Program-made: the position numbers and the translations under genes
Notes under the pieces: model-generated
Told to the model about the DNA's origin: nothing
Databases searched by the model: none
What the model saw: only the letters and a program-made list of their open reading frames with translations
DNA from: Bacteroidota bacterium
GTDB lineage: Bacteria; Bacteroidota; Bacteroidia; Bacteroidales; F082
DNA length: 64,000 bases
Assembly: GCA_016715945.1 (NCBI GenBank)
Contig: JADJXJ010000001.1
Coordinates: 2,418,001-2,482,000, forward strand
Direction: 5' to 3'
Part shown: positions 18,451 to 27,506 of the stretch, piece after piece
Layout of the letters: each line of letters starts with the position of its first letter
Position numbering within the stretch: the stretch's first letter is position 1

Positions 18451-21400
18451 TTAAAATGACAGTTTGAGGCTAAGTCCCATGTTTCGCATCTCGGGGTATG
18501 CGTAGATTTCATATCCCGGATTGTTGCCGGTGCCAAAGGTGGACTCGGGGGAGATGTTCTTGGTTTTGCGCATCAGATAAGCGATATTGTTGGCAAAAGC
18601 CGATATCGCGAGCTCGCTGAAGGGGGTGTTTTTAAGCTGCTGGCTACCAAAGTTGTAGCCAAGGTTCACCGAGCGGAAGCGGATATATGAGGCATCATAC
18701 ACAAAAGCTTCGTGAATGCGCGACACGCGGTCCCAATATTTCTGAGGGTCAACGGCAAAGGTGCCTTCCACACCGTTTTTCACTCCTGTCACACGGAAGC
18801 CCAGGTTGAAGTCTTCGGGACGGATGTTCGGGTCGCCGGCATCCTGGGCCAGTTTAACTGCCCGGTACCACTCGTCGCGACCTTCGGTGGTGAATCCGAG
18901 TGTGCCGTATTCTGCGCCGACCATATTGGTCACCGAGAACAGCTGGTGACCGAGCTTGCTGTCGAATTGCAGGCTGGCAAACCAGCGTTTGTATTCGAAC
19001 TGGCTGTTGAGGCCCATCAGGTATTTGGGGGTGGCATTGCCGATCACATTGTCGTCGAGAATGGCGCCCGAGGGAGCTGTTTTAAGCCTTGGCAGGTTTT
19101 CCGAATCGAGCACAATGCGTCCTTGCGCGTCGCGCTCAAAAGCAGTTCCCAGCATCACGCCGGCCGGCTCACCTAATCGGGCCACCACACGCATGCCGGC
19201 CACACCGCCCTGCGTGATCAGATCAATCTGGTCGCTGAGTTCCTGCACCTTGCTCCACTGGCGGGTGAAGTTGAAACCTGCCCCCCAGCGCATAAGCGGC
19301 TTGTAAATAATTTTGTAGTTGGCAGCCAGCTCAATACCGGTATTGTTGACAAAGCCTGAGTTGATGAAACCAGAGTTGAAGCCCGAGGAGGGTGGCAAGG
19401 GGTTGTTGAAGATCTGGTTGCGCGTACCTGTTTGATAAACAGCCAGGTCGGCACTCAGGCGGTTTTTCCACATGGCCAGTTGCACCCCGGCCTCTTTGCT
19501 CACAGTGTATTCGCTGCGCAGGTTGGGTTCGGGCCTGTCGGCATTGAAGAAACCATAAGGCAGACCGTTGAACTGGTTAGGTGTGGTGCCGTATTGAAAG
19601 TAGCGCTGGCCGGCAATGTTGCCGCCCGAACCTACTCCGGCCCAGGAAGCGCGAAGCTTAAACAGGTCGATGGTTTCGGGCAGGGCAAAGGTTTCATTGA
19701 GCAACCAGCTCAGGCTAACCGATGGGTACTGATACGACCAGTATTTTGGAGAAAGCACCGAGGTCCAGTCGTTGCGGAAGGTCAGATCGAGGAAGACCAT
19801 ACGGCGGTAGTCGGTGCTCAGCATGGCATACAGCGAGTGGATGCGGATATCCGTCAGGCCATTCGACACCACGGGGTTCACAAAGTTTTGAATCACATAG
19901 GGGCCGTATTCGTTGATCAGTCCGCTTTCCGACGAGGCAGAGAGGCCGCGGAAGCTGCGCTGCATGATGTTGCCGCCTCCCGAGATGCTCAGGAAAAATT
20001 TATCCATCTGCTTGCTTCCGCTCAGCAGGAAGTCGTAGTTGCCTTCCATCACCTGCAGTCGCTGGAAGCTGCCTGTGGCTTTGCCTTCCGATTTGTAATA
20101 GGTCTTGTCGGCAGTGATGCGCTGGCGTTCGTCGTTATAGAAGTCGAGGCCGGCTTTGGTGCTCAGCCTGAGGTCGAAGCCCAGGTCGAGGAGTTTTTTC
20201 AGGTCGAGGTTCAGGCTGGCAAAGCCCATCATGCGGTCGCGACGGTCGGCATTGGTGTTGCGGTACACCGCCCAGTAGGGGTTGTTGAGCAAGGGAGAAG
20301 AAGCAAACACCGGGTCCTGGTTCAGGCTCAGGCTGCCGTCGTCGTTGCGGCGGTAGCGGCTGGTCCAGACCACGGGATATCCGGCCACAGTGCGATAGGG
20401 GTCGAGTTGGTCCAGACCCACCGAAACCGGCTTGAGGTTGAACAGATAGATAGGGTTGTCGGGCGAGCCGGCCAGATTAGGACGATTGCGGGCCGACTGG
20501 TTGATGTAGTTGGCACGTGCATCGAAGGTCAGAAATTCCGAAAGCCTGGACTCGTACCTGAGGTTGAACGACTTTTTGTCGAAGCGGTTGGTGGGGATCA
20601 GGCCATTGTTGCGGTTCCACGAGGCCGAGAAAAATATGGCGTTGGTTTCGCCTCTTTTGTCGATGCTCAGCGAATGATCCATGTTGAAGTCGTATCGGAA
20701 AAACTCATCATAAGGATGCTTTTCCACCGGATTGAGGGTCTGATTTTCGTCCAGAAAATTGGTCACGGTCTGGCCGCTCATCTTCGGTCCCCAGCTGCGC
20801 GGGTTGAGCTGGCCGAAATTGCCTCCCGAACCCTGGGCATACAATGTCTGAAAATCAGGTTTGATAAGGGGATGCTGGGTGCTGAACAGGGTTTGATAGC
20901 TCACCCCGAGGCCTTCTTTGCGCGAGCCGCTTTTGGTGGTGATGATGATGACCCCATTCTGGCCACGTGCACCATAGAGTGCCGAGGCGGCACCACCTTT
21001 GAGCACCGAGATGCTCTCGATATCATCGAAGTTGATATTGTTGATGGCACTGCCATAGTCGAAACCGCCAAAGAGGCCGCCCGAACTGCCGCCTGAGTTA
21101 TCCACCGGCACACCATCAATCACAAACAAAGGGTCGTTGCTGCCTGTCAGCGAGTTGGCCCCACGGATCAGGATCTTCTGCGACCCCCCTGCTCCGCTGC
21201 CCGATTCGCTGATCTGCAATCCGGCCACCTGGCCTGCAAGCCCGGTCAGGGGCGAGATGCGGTTGGTTGTCTGCAGGTTGGCAGCATCCACCTGTTGCAC
21301 CGAATACCCCAGGGCTTTCGATTCGCGTTTGATGCCCAAGGCGGTCACCACCATCTCCTGAAGCTGTTGCGCAGCTACCGACAGCACAACCTCAACCTGG

Positions 21401-21666
21401 CTTCTGCCCTGCACATTGATGCGCCGGGGGGTATAACCCACATAACTCACTTCGATCTCTTCGCGGCCGGCCGGCAATTCGAGGGTAAACTTGCCGTCAA
21501 AATCGGTGGTTGTGCCCACCAGGGTTCCGGTTACCACAATATTGGCACCTGGCAAGGTCTGGCCCTCGGTGTCGCGCACCACCCCGCTCAGTGGCCGCTG
21601 CGCATAAAGCCCGGCACCAAACAGCATCAGGACCACCAGGACGATGTTTTTCAAATATTCTTTCAT
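18451..21666 (-). CDS. SusC/RagA family TonB-linked outer-membrane transporter
   Basis: A 1071-residue protein. The signal peptide ends at LYAQ. A carboxypeptidase-D-like regulatory domain follows (GVVRDTEGQTLPGANIVVTGT, DFDGKFTLELP), then a TonB-box-like QEMVVTALGIKRE and the plug with the SusC motifs ESGSGAGGSQKILIRGAN, DPLFVIDGVPV and SVLKGGAASALYGARGQNG. A ~800-residue 22-strand barrel ends in LSLKLSF with a C-terminal Phe. It imports oligosaccharides over the outer membrane with TonB energy. The gene is 48 bp downstream of the ROK regulator and followed directly by susD. Length and motif order are complete. Confidence 0.95.
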   Translation of the reverse strand: MKEYLKNIVLVVLMLFGAGLYAQRPLSGVVRDTEGQTLPGANIVVTGTLVGTTTDFDGKFTLELPAGREEIEVSYVGYTPRRINVQGRSQVEVVLSVAAQQLQEMVVTALGIKRESKALGYSVQQVDAANLQTTNRISPLTGLAGQVAGLQISESGSGAGGSQKILIRGANSLTGSNDPLFVIDGVPVDNSGGSSGGLFGGFDYGSAINNINFDDIESISVLKGGAASALYGARGQNGVIIITTKSGSRKEGLGVSYQTLFSTQHPLIKPDFQTLYAQGSGGNFGQLNPRSWGPKMSGQTVTNFLDENQTLNPVEKHPYDEFFRYDFNMDHSLSIDKRGETNAIFFSASWNRNNGLIPTNRFDKKSFNLRYESRLSEFLTFDARANYINQSARNRPNLAGSPDNPIYLFNLKPVSVGLDQLDPYRTVAGYPVVWTSRYRRNDDGSLSLNQDPVFASSPLLNNPYWAVYRNTNADRRDRMMGFASLNLDLKKLLDLGFDLRLSTKAGLDFYNDERQRITADKTYYKSEGKATGSFQRLQVMEGNYDFLLSGSKQMDKFFLSISGGGNIMQRSFRGLSASSESGLINEYGPYVIQNFVNPVVSNGLTDIRIHSLYAMLSTDYRRMVFLDLTFRNDWTSVLSPKYWSYQYPSVSLSWLLNETFALPETIDLFKLRASWAGVGSGGNIAGQRYFQYGTTPNQFNGLPYGFFNADRPEPNLRSEYTVSKEAGVQLAMWKNRLSADLAVYQTGTRNQIFNNPLPPSSGFNSGFINSGFVNNTGIELAANYKIIYKPLMRWGAGFNFTRQWSKVQELSDQIDLITQGGVAGMRVVARLGEPAGVMLGTAFERDAQGRIVLDSENLPRLKTAPSGAILDDNVIGNATPKYLMGLNSQFEYKRWFASLQFDSKLGHQLFSVTNMVGAEYGTLGFTTEGRDEWYRAVKLAQDAGDPNIRPEDFNLGFRVTGVKNGVEGTFAVDPQKYWDRVSRIHEAFVYDASYIRFRSVNLGYNFGSQQLKNTPFSELAISAFANNIAYLMRKTKNISPESTFGTGNNPGYEIYAYPEMRNMGLSLKLSF

Positions 21667-21713
21667 GCCGTGTCTGGTTAATTGTGAAATGTTATTGTTT
21701 TGGTTCTGGTTTG

Positions 21714-22958
21714 TCAGAAATAGACGGGATTCTCGACGTTGCGGTTCTGCAACAGCTCGAAATGCTCAAATACCAGCGATGCCACCCCTTTGAGAAGCGC
21801 CATATCGCCCAGAACAGATGCCTCGAGGCGGCACATTTTCAGGGGATTGATGAGCGCAGACTCGGCCATGCCCGACCGGACAGGATCAAGAATGATGGCG
21901 CCAAGCTTGGCAAATTTTCCGCCCAGCACCACAAGCTCCGGATTGAGCAGGTTTATGATGTTGCCCAGGGCATAACCCAGGTCACGCCCCATCTGCTGGA
22001 TGAGCCTGATCGACAGCTGGTCGCCTTTGAGCGCGGCCTCAAGAATCTGATCGTAGCGCACGCCATCCCCAATTTCTCCGGCAAGGAGCGAGGGCTGACT
22101 TTCGGAAATCTGTTGCATAAACTGCTCTTCCAGCGCATGACCACCTACCATGGTGCCCAGGCAACCCACCTTTCCGCACAAACACATCTTTTCGCCCTTG
22201 CCAAAATGCATATGACCAAACTCACCGGCATAGCCTGCTGAACCGCTTACAAGATTTCCGTTGATTATCAACGAAGTACCCAGACCTCGGCTCAGGTTGA
22301 TGACTACTGCATTGTTGGCATTCATGGCGTGTCCGAGGTTCTTTTCGGCAATGCCAAGACAACGGGTGTCGTTTTCGATAAAAACCGGGGTGTTGAAACG
22401 CTCCGAAAGATATGCAGCAAGCGGTTGCTCAAGAAAATTGAAATAGGTGATCGACCTGCCGCTTTCGGTATTCACCCGGCCGGTGATGCCGAATCCCATG
22501 CCCAGCACGGTGTCTTCTTTTACCTCGCAATTGTCGAGACATTGCTGAACAAAGGCGACCACTTCTTCAAGACAAGTTTCAGTGTTTTCAAGCTTGAAGT
22601 CTGTTTTTTGCCTGTATTTGAGCACATTGAGCCCCGGATCGACCATGGCAACCGAAATGCGCTTAATGGATACCTCGACAGCAATGGCGAAAAAGTTCGG
22701 ATCGTTGAGCGCATAAAGCAAGGGTTTGCGACCGTTCTGGTTTTCTTTCTTTCCAACCACTTTGATCAGGCCCTCTTCCTGAAGCTCGTTCATGAGCTTG
22801 ATGCCGGTTGGAATGCTGACGTCGAGCTTTTTGCAGATCTCGGGTATGGTGATGGCCTCACCTTGTTGCGAGATGGCCTGTATGATTCTGAGCTTACGCT
22901 GTGCGTTGCGGTTTTTGGAAGCAGCTTCGTCCTGCGGTTTATTGAATATTGTTTTCAT
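21714..22958 (-). CDS. ROK-family transcriptional regulator (NagC/Mlc-like)
   Basis: A 414-residue protein with an N-terminal winged helix (residues ~20–80: IIQAISQQGEAITIPEICKK, PTGIKLMNELQEEGL) and a C-terminal ROK sugar-kinase-like domain. Seen there are ENDTRCLGIAEKNLGH, the zinc motif with EFGHMHF and CLCGKVGCLG, and GYALGNIINLLNPELVVLGG. NagC-type members sense GlcNAc-6-phosphate or related sugars and repress uptake and catabolic genes. It lies 12 bp after the phosphodiester glycosidase gene and upstream of susC, so it probably controls its own operon and perhaps the divergent nagB fusion. The effector is inferred from neighbours. Confidence 0.88.
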   Translation of the reverse strand: MKTIFNKPQDEAASKNRNAQRKLRIIQAISQQGEAITIPEICKKLDVSIPTGIKLMNELQEEGLIKVVGKKENQNGRKPLLYALNDPNFFAIAVEVSIKRISVAMVDPGLNVLKYRQKTDFKLENTETCLEEVVAFVQQCLDNCEVKEDTVLGMGFGITGRVNTESGRSITYFNFLEQPLAAYLSERFNTPVFIENDTRCLGIAEKNLGHAMNANNAVVINLSRGLGTSLIINGNLVSGSAGYAGEFGHMHFGKGEKMCLCGKVGCLGTMVGGHALEEQFMQQISESQPSLLAGEIGDGVRYDQILEAALKGDQLSIRLIQQMGRDLGYALGNIINLLNPELVVLGGKFAKLGAIILDPVRSGMAESALINPLKMCRLEASVLGDMALLKGVASLVFEHFELLQNRNVENPVYF

Positions 22959-22970
22959 CGTCTAAAAGTA

Positions 22971-24842
22971 TCAGTATGACAACATTTTGAAATAGCTTGT
23001 TCCCGGGGCGCCTTTGAGCACGGCGATAAACATCCCGCTTCCATATGCCTGAATGTCAATCAGATGGCTAAAGCTGCCGCTGAGGCGTGACTGCTGCACA
23101 ATCCGTCCGTCGGCAGCCAGGATGAGCAGCTCGATGGGTTCAGTTGTTTGTCCCGACAGGACGTAACGTCCGGCCGCTGCACCTTTGCGCAGATTGATTC
23201 CCTGGAAGGCCGTTTGACCCAGCGAAGAAGGCTGTTGAACTTCGATGGGGGCAGACACCTGCAGCAGGATGGGCGGGTTGCTCTGCAACACCCCTTCGGG
23301 CAGCTCGAACATGCCGGTGGCCAGGTAGGTGCCGGGCAGGTCGCCATTGTAATCGGGCGCATCCCAAAGGAGGTCCACAGTAAACACCTGGTTGAGGGTG
23401 GTAGTGATTTGCGTTTGCGGACTCAGTTGTGCGAGTGCCTGCGGCTTGCTTGTCCCCAGCGGAACGCTGATGCCGGGTACAGGTGCAATGCTATTGATGA
23501 TGTTCAGGTTGAGGCTCGGATCGTAAGACACAATACGTATGGCATCGGCCACTACATACGAGCCGGAAGTGGCAGCCGCGGTAATGGTGATGTTTTCGTC
23601 GGGCGTAGCGTTGAACTGAAAGCTGCCCACATAAGCCCATGTGCTGCCCTGTTGGGTCTGGTTCATGGGCACAGTGGTGGTTTGACCGGCGTGGGTGACT
23701 ACAAAAGGCGTGTTGGTGGCACGGTTGGCAGCAGCAGTCCACCAGCCATAAATCTCATATTGTCCCGGAGCGGGCAGGTTTAGCGGAAAGCGGTAATACT
23801 GGCTGGCCGTACCAAGTGCATGAAGCATCGAAGGCGTTTGCCACGATCCGGGGTTGGCTGTGGGGAACCAGTTGCCCGCACTGGTCACACCCTCATCGCC
23901 TGTGTCGATAATTTTGGTGAAGGTGGGTGTGGGCGGTATGTTGAGCGAATCGGCATGCACAATGGCCAGGATGGTGGGCACAGCGCGATTTTGGTTGTAC
24001 AGGCTCTGGCTGCCCGCAGCCATGGCCGTCGAGCCGCCCCCATCGAGGTTGATGGCCTCGCTGCAGCCCAGCGAAAGCATAATCTCTGCCAGGTCGGGGA
24101 TGCGCAGGTTGTTGCTGATGAACAAGATAGCTTTATTGTCGGCCGTGCGCCCCACAGCCGTGCGCGGCCTGTAGTCGGTGAGCAGGATGCCACTGCCCCA
24201 GAATATCTCTTCGCAATAGGTGATGTTCACCTGACCGTTTTTGACAAGTTGCGGCCCGCCTCCCAGCCCGAAAAGGATGTTGCTGTATTGCGTCCCCTCG
24301 GCTTTGGTTGGCGCCGGAAGCGGGTTGGGCGCATTGCAGGCATAGGGCAAAGGCTGGGCGTAGTAATAAATATCATCAAAATTGTAGGAATGATGATACA
24401 CCCAGCGCGTGGCCAGCTGACGTCCCTGCTCCATGGCAAACAGCGGCCGGACGAGCGGATAGTTCTGCCCGTTGCGCACCACCGAGGTCACATTGATGGC
24501 TTTCACCTGACTGGGATAAACCACAGACGAAACCGAGGTGCCACCTGAAAAAAATCCGCCGTTGATGGCCCCGTAGGCACCCACCTGGGCCGAAAGCTGA
24601 TGCACCTGGGCCGGACTGGCCACAAGGTAAGGACGTACACCAACCGTAGGCACTGCCATGTCCACCTTATAATAATAGGCTAAAAAATTCGGATCGGCAG
24701 GATTGGTGCCTTTAAACAACTGCACACCAGCCGGCAGGCTGTATTGTCCGGTTTGTTCCTGCCAAACCAGCGACTGCCCCTGAACGACCCACGAGCCAAC
24801 AATGCATGCCAGGAAAAGAATCACGCTTCTGTGTAATTTCAT
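22971..24842 (-). CDS. Secreted phosphodiester glycosidase (NAGPA domain) with golvesin-like and T9SS domains
   Basis: I use the ATG at 24842 (MKLHRSVILFLACIVGSWVVQG); an upstream GTG at 24869 is in frame but weaker. After the signal peptide comes a NAGPA/DUF2233 domain: GAYGAINGGFFSGGTSVSS, DYRPRTAVGRTADNKAILF and the signature EAINLDGGGSTAM. NAGPA enzymes remove GlcNAc from phosphodiesters. Residues ~300–450 resemble a golvesin C-terminal-like carbohydrate module (GWWTAAANRATNTPFVVTHAG). The last ~75 residues look like a type IX secretion sorting domain (ILAADGRIVQQSRLSG… SGMFIAVLKG). It would be exported to, or beyond, the surface and is the first gene of the minus-strand operon. This suggests that the polymer carries sugar-1-phosphate diester links. 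Confidence 0.82.
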   Translation of the reverse strand: MKLHRSVILFLACIVGSWVVQGQSLVWQEQTGQYSLPAGVQLFKGTNPADPNFLAYYYKVDMAVPTVGVRPYLVASPAQVHQLSAQVGAYGAINGGFFSGGTSVSSVVYPSQVKAINVTSVVRNGQNYPLVRPLFAMEQGRQLATRWVYHHSYNFDDIYYYAQPLPYACNAPNPLPAPTKAEGTQYSNILFGLGGGPQLVKNGQVNITYCEEIFWGSGILLTDYRPRTAVGRTADNKAILFISNNLRIPDLAEIMLSLGCSEAINLDGGGSTAMAAGSQSLYNQNRAVPTILAIVHADSLNIPPTPTFTKIIDTGDEGVTSAGNWFPTANPGSWQTPSMLHALGTASQYYRFPLNLPAPGQYEIYGWWTAAANRATNTPFVVTHAGQTTTVPMNQTQQGSTWAYVGSFQFNATPDENITITAAATSGSYVVADAIRIVSYDPSLNLNIINSIAPVPGISVPLGTSKPQALAQLSPQTQITTTLNQVFTVDLLWDAPDYNGDLPGTYLATGMFELPEGVLQSNPPILLQVSAPIEVQQPSSLGQTAFQGINLRKGAAAGRYVLSGQTTEPIELLILAADGRIVQQSRLSGSFSHLIDIQAYGSGMFIAVLKGAPGTSYFKMLSY

Positions 24843-25138
24843 TGCGAGGGGTGTTAATGAAATCTTCACACCAAAATTAAATTTTTTAAAAACTTACCTA
24901 TACTTAAGTAAAAAAATTTTTTATTTCGCAGCACATTTGAAAATGCATACCAAAGGGCAAATGCGGTCAGGTTCAGGCAAATCAGATGCAAATAATTCAT
25001 TTCCAAATACATGTATTTTTTAAATTTTGAAAATCCCCCTGGGGCTGTCAAAGACCCGGAAAAAATCACCGCAACTATTACCGCAACATTTGCATTAATC
25101 AAATCAGAAATCACCCACAAAACGAACTATAGCACACC
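24843..25138. promoter_or_regulatory. Divergent AT-rich intergenic control region
   Basis: This 296-bp gene-free stretch separates the divergent glycosidase operon and the nagB fusion, so both promoters should lie in it. It is strikingly AT-rich, with runs of T and A at 24880–24930. A perfect 10-bp palindrome TACTTAAGTA lies at 24901–24910. No textbook TAnnTTTG box stands out. The ROK regulator encoded nearby is a natural candidate to bind here. That link is inference. Confidence 0.45.
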
Positions 25139-27472
25139 ATGAACAAAAAAATTATCCTGCCGGAAACCCTGAGCCCGGTAGAACGCGCCGTATGCTGCCA
25201 CATTCCCCGAAAACATCCTGTGAACATTCCCTACATCACGGTGGACAATTTCCCCAAACTTGGGCTGCTCACCGCACTGCGCTTTCTCGAATGGGTGGCC
25301 GATCATCCCGAGGGCGTCATCAGCCTGCCTACCGGCAAAACCCCTGAGTACTTCATCAAATGGACGCAGCAGATCCTCGAAAACTGGAACAGCCGCGAAG
25401 GCGAAAAACTGCGCAGGGACAACGGCCTGTTGCTGGACAAAAAACCCCGCCTCGACCTGCTTCGATTTGTGCAGATCGACGAGTTTTACCCAATCAGCTC
25501 CGCACAGCACAACAGCTTTTACAACTACGTGAGCAATTTCTATATCAGGGGTTTTGGCCTCAACCCCAAACGCAGCCTGCTGATCAATTGCGACGAGATA
25601 CCATTATGGGAAGGCAGACATTTCAGCAAGGTCTTTCCCGATACCATTGTGGATTTGGGATTGCGTTACCGCGAACCCAAAACCCGCCTGGAGGAAATTC
25701 AGCAGAAATCCATCTTTATGATCGATGACTGGTGCACCCAATACGAGCAGCAAATCCGCGAAATGGGGGGCATCGGATTCTTTCTGGGAGGCATAGGTCC
25801 CGACGGGCATATTGCTTTCAACACCCGCGGCTCAGACCACCACAGCACTACCCGCCTCACAGCCACCAATTTCGAGACACAGGCTGTGGCAGCCGGCGAC
25901 CTTGGCGGCATCGAAGTGTCGCGCAACAGGCTGGTAATCACCATCGGACTGCAAACCATCACCTACAATCCGGAGGCTGTGGCCATCATATTTGCCGCCG
26001 GCGAAGCCAAAGCCCCGATGGTGCGCGATGCGCTGGAAGAAACCCCTTCGAACATGTATCCCGCAACTGCCCTCACCCGCCTGCCTCATGCCAGGTTTTA
26101 CCTGACCACAGGTGCAGCCAGCATGCTCAGCGATGCCATGGAACACTACTACACCGGCAGTCCGTGGACACAGGAAAAAACAGAGCGGGCGGTACTCGAC
26201 CTGTGTCGCAGGATCAACAAGTTTGCCGACCGCCTCACAATGGACGACCTCAAATCTGATCCCTATTGCCGCCTCATTCCCGGCCTGAATGCCAATACGG
26301 TGAGCGAGGTAATGGATAGCATCACCAAAAAAATCGAGAAGGGTACCGCCCCACTCGGAAACCAGGTATTTTACCACACCGGCCCGCACCACGACGACAT
26401 CATGCTCGGGCTGTTGCCACACATCCACCGGCTCTCGCGCAACGAAACCAACCGCAGCCACTTCAGTGTGCTCACCTCTGGCTTCACGGCCGTCACCAAC
26501 AAGTTTCTGATTCAGAAACTCGAAGACGTACTCTACTTTCTCGACCGCGAAGAGATTCAGATGGTCAAATACCCCGATTTCTTCGAACGGGGCTACAAAC
26601 ATAAATATGACAAAGATGTGTATCACTACCTGATCAAGGTGGCTTCGGGACAGGAGATCGAGCGCCGCAGAGGATTTGCCCACCGCATGGTGCGCAACCT
26701 GATCGAGGTGTATAGCGTGAAAAACGAGAACCAGCTCCGCGATACCATCCATGATGTGCTCTCGGTGGCACGCAACAGTTACGACGGCGCCAAAATGCCC
26801 CCCAAAATCCAGACCCTGAAGGGAATGATCCGCGAGTTTGAAGAAGAACTGGTGTGGGCCTGCTTCGGCATGACGAAAAATGAAGTACGGCATTTGCGAC
26901 TGGGCTTCTATACCGGCGACATATTTACGGAAAAACCTGAACGTCAGCGCGATGTGCTGCCCATACTGGAAGAGCTGCGCCGCATTCAGCCCACGGTGAT
27001 CAGTCTGGCCTTCGATCCGGAAGGCAGCGGCCCCGACACCCACTACAAGGTGCTTCAGGCCATAGCCGACGCCATCCGCCTCTGGGGACAGGAAAAAGAC
27101 CTTAGCCAGCTGCGCATCTGGGGTTACCGCAATGTGTGGTATCAGTTTCATGCGGCCGAAGCCACGCACATCGTACCCGTTTCGCTCAATGCCATGGGCA
27201 TCATGGATTACACCTTTACCAACTGCTATCTGAGCCAGGTGGACGCCTCCTTCCCCAGCTACCGCCACGACGGAAAATTTTCCGACCTGTCGAAACGCAT
27301 CTGGGTAGATCAGCTCAGGCAGGTGCAACTGCTGCTGGGCAAACCGTTCTTTTATCAGAACGAAAGTCCCAGGTTGCGCACCACGCATGGCCTGCTGTAT
27401 TTCAAGGAGATGGATGTGGAAGAGTTTTTGCGCTCGGCACGCGAACTCGAAAAGTCAACCGAGGGATTTTAA
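25139..27472 (+). CDS. nagB: Glucosamine-6-phosphate deaminase fused to PIG-L deacetylase-like domain
   Basis: A 777-residue cytoplasmic fusion. Residues ~40–330 are NagB-like: SLPTGKTPE at 62–70, VQIDEFYP near 122 and GGIGPDGHIAFNTRGSDHHS near 218–235, covering the substrate loop and catalytic Asp/His residues. NagB turns GlcN-6-phosphate into fructose-6-phosphate and ammonia. From about residue 410 a PIG-L/LmbE-type domain begins with the metal motif HTGPHHDDIMLG (the usual PHPDDE reads PHHDDI). It extends to ~residue 700 with an insert of low similarity. This fusion is typical of Bacteroidota. The gene diverges from the glycosidase operon and is convergent with the gene at 27507. It is the exit point of the amino-sugar pathway. 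Confidence 0.88.
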   Translation: MNKKIILPETLSPVERAVCCHIPRKHPVNIPYITVDNFPKLGLLTALRFLEWVADHPEGVISLPTGKTPEYFIKWTQQILENWNSREGEKLRRDNGLLLDKKPRLDLLRFVQIDEFYPISSAQHNSFYNYVSNFYIRGFGLNPKRSLLINCDEIPLWEGRHFSKVFPDTIVDLGLRYREPKTRLEEIQQKSIFMIDDWCTQYEQQIREMGGIGFFLGGIGPDGHIAFNTRGSDHHSTTRLTATNFETQAVAAGDLGGIEVSRNRLVITIGLQTITYNPEAVAIIFAAGEAKAPMVRDALEETPSNMYPATALTRLPHARFYLTTGAASMLSDAMEHYYTGSPWTQEKTERAVLDLCRRINKFADRLTMDDLKSDPYCRLIPGLNANTVSEVMDSITKKIEKGTAPLGNQVFYHTGPHHDDIMLGLLPHIHRLSRNETNRSHFSVLTSGFTAVTNKFLIQKLEDVLYFLDREEIQMVKYPDFFERGYKHKYDKDVYHYLIKVASGQEIERRRGFAHRMVRNLIEVYSVKNENQLRDTIHDVLSVARNSYDGAKMPPKIQTLKGMIREFEEELVWACFGMTKNEVRHLRLGFYTGDIFTEKPERQRDVLPILEELRRIQPTVISLAFDPEGSGPDTHYKVLQAIADAIRLWGQEKDLSQLRIWGYRNVWYQFHAAEATHIVPVSLNAMGIMDYTFTNCYLSQVDASFPSYRHDGKFSDLSKRIWVDQLRQVQLLLGKPFFYQNESPRLRTTHGLLYFKEMDVEEFLRSARELEKSTEGF

Positions 27473-27506
27473 CAGTCCCCAGCCGCCACTTATCCCCGAA
27501 ACGGAG

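Noticed and set aside
25832..27388. 518-codon minus-strand frame over nagB
   Set aside because: It lies wholly inside the NagB–PIG-L gene, whose motifs are unmistakable; it is antisense to a GC-rich gene.
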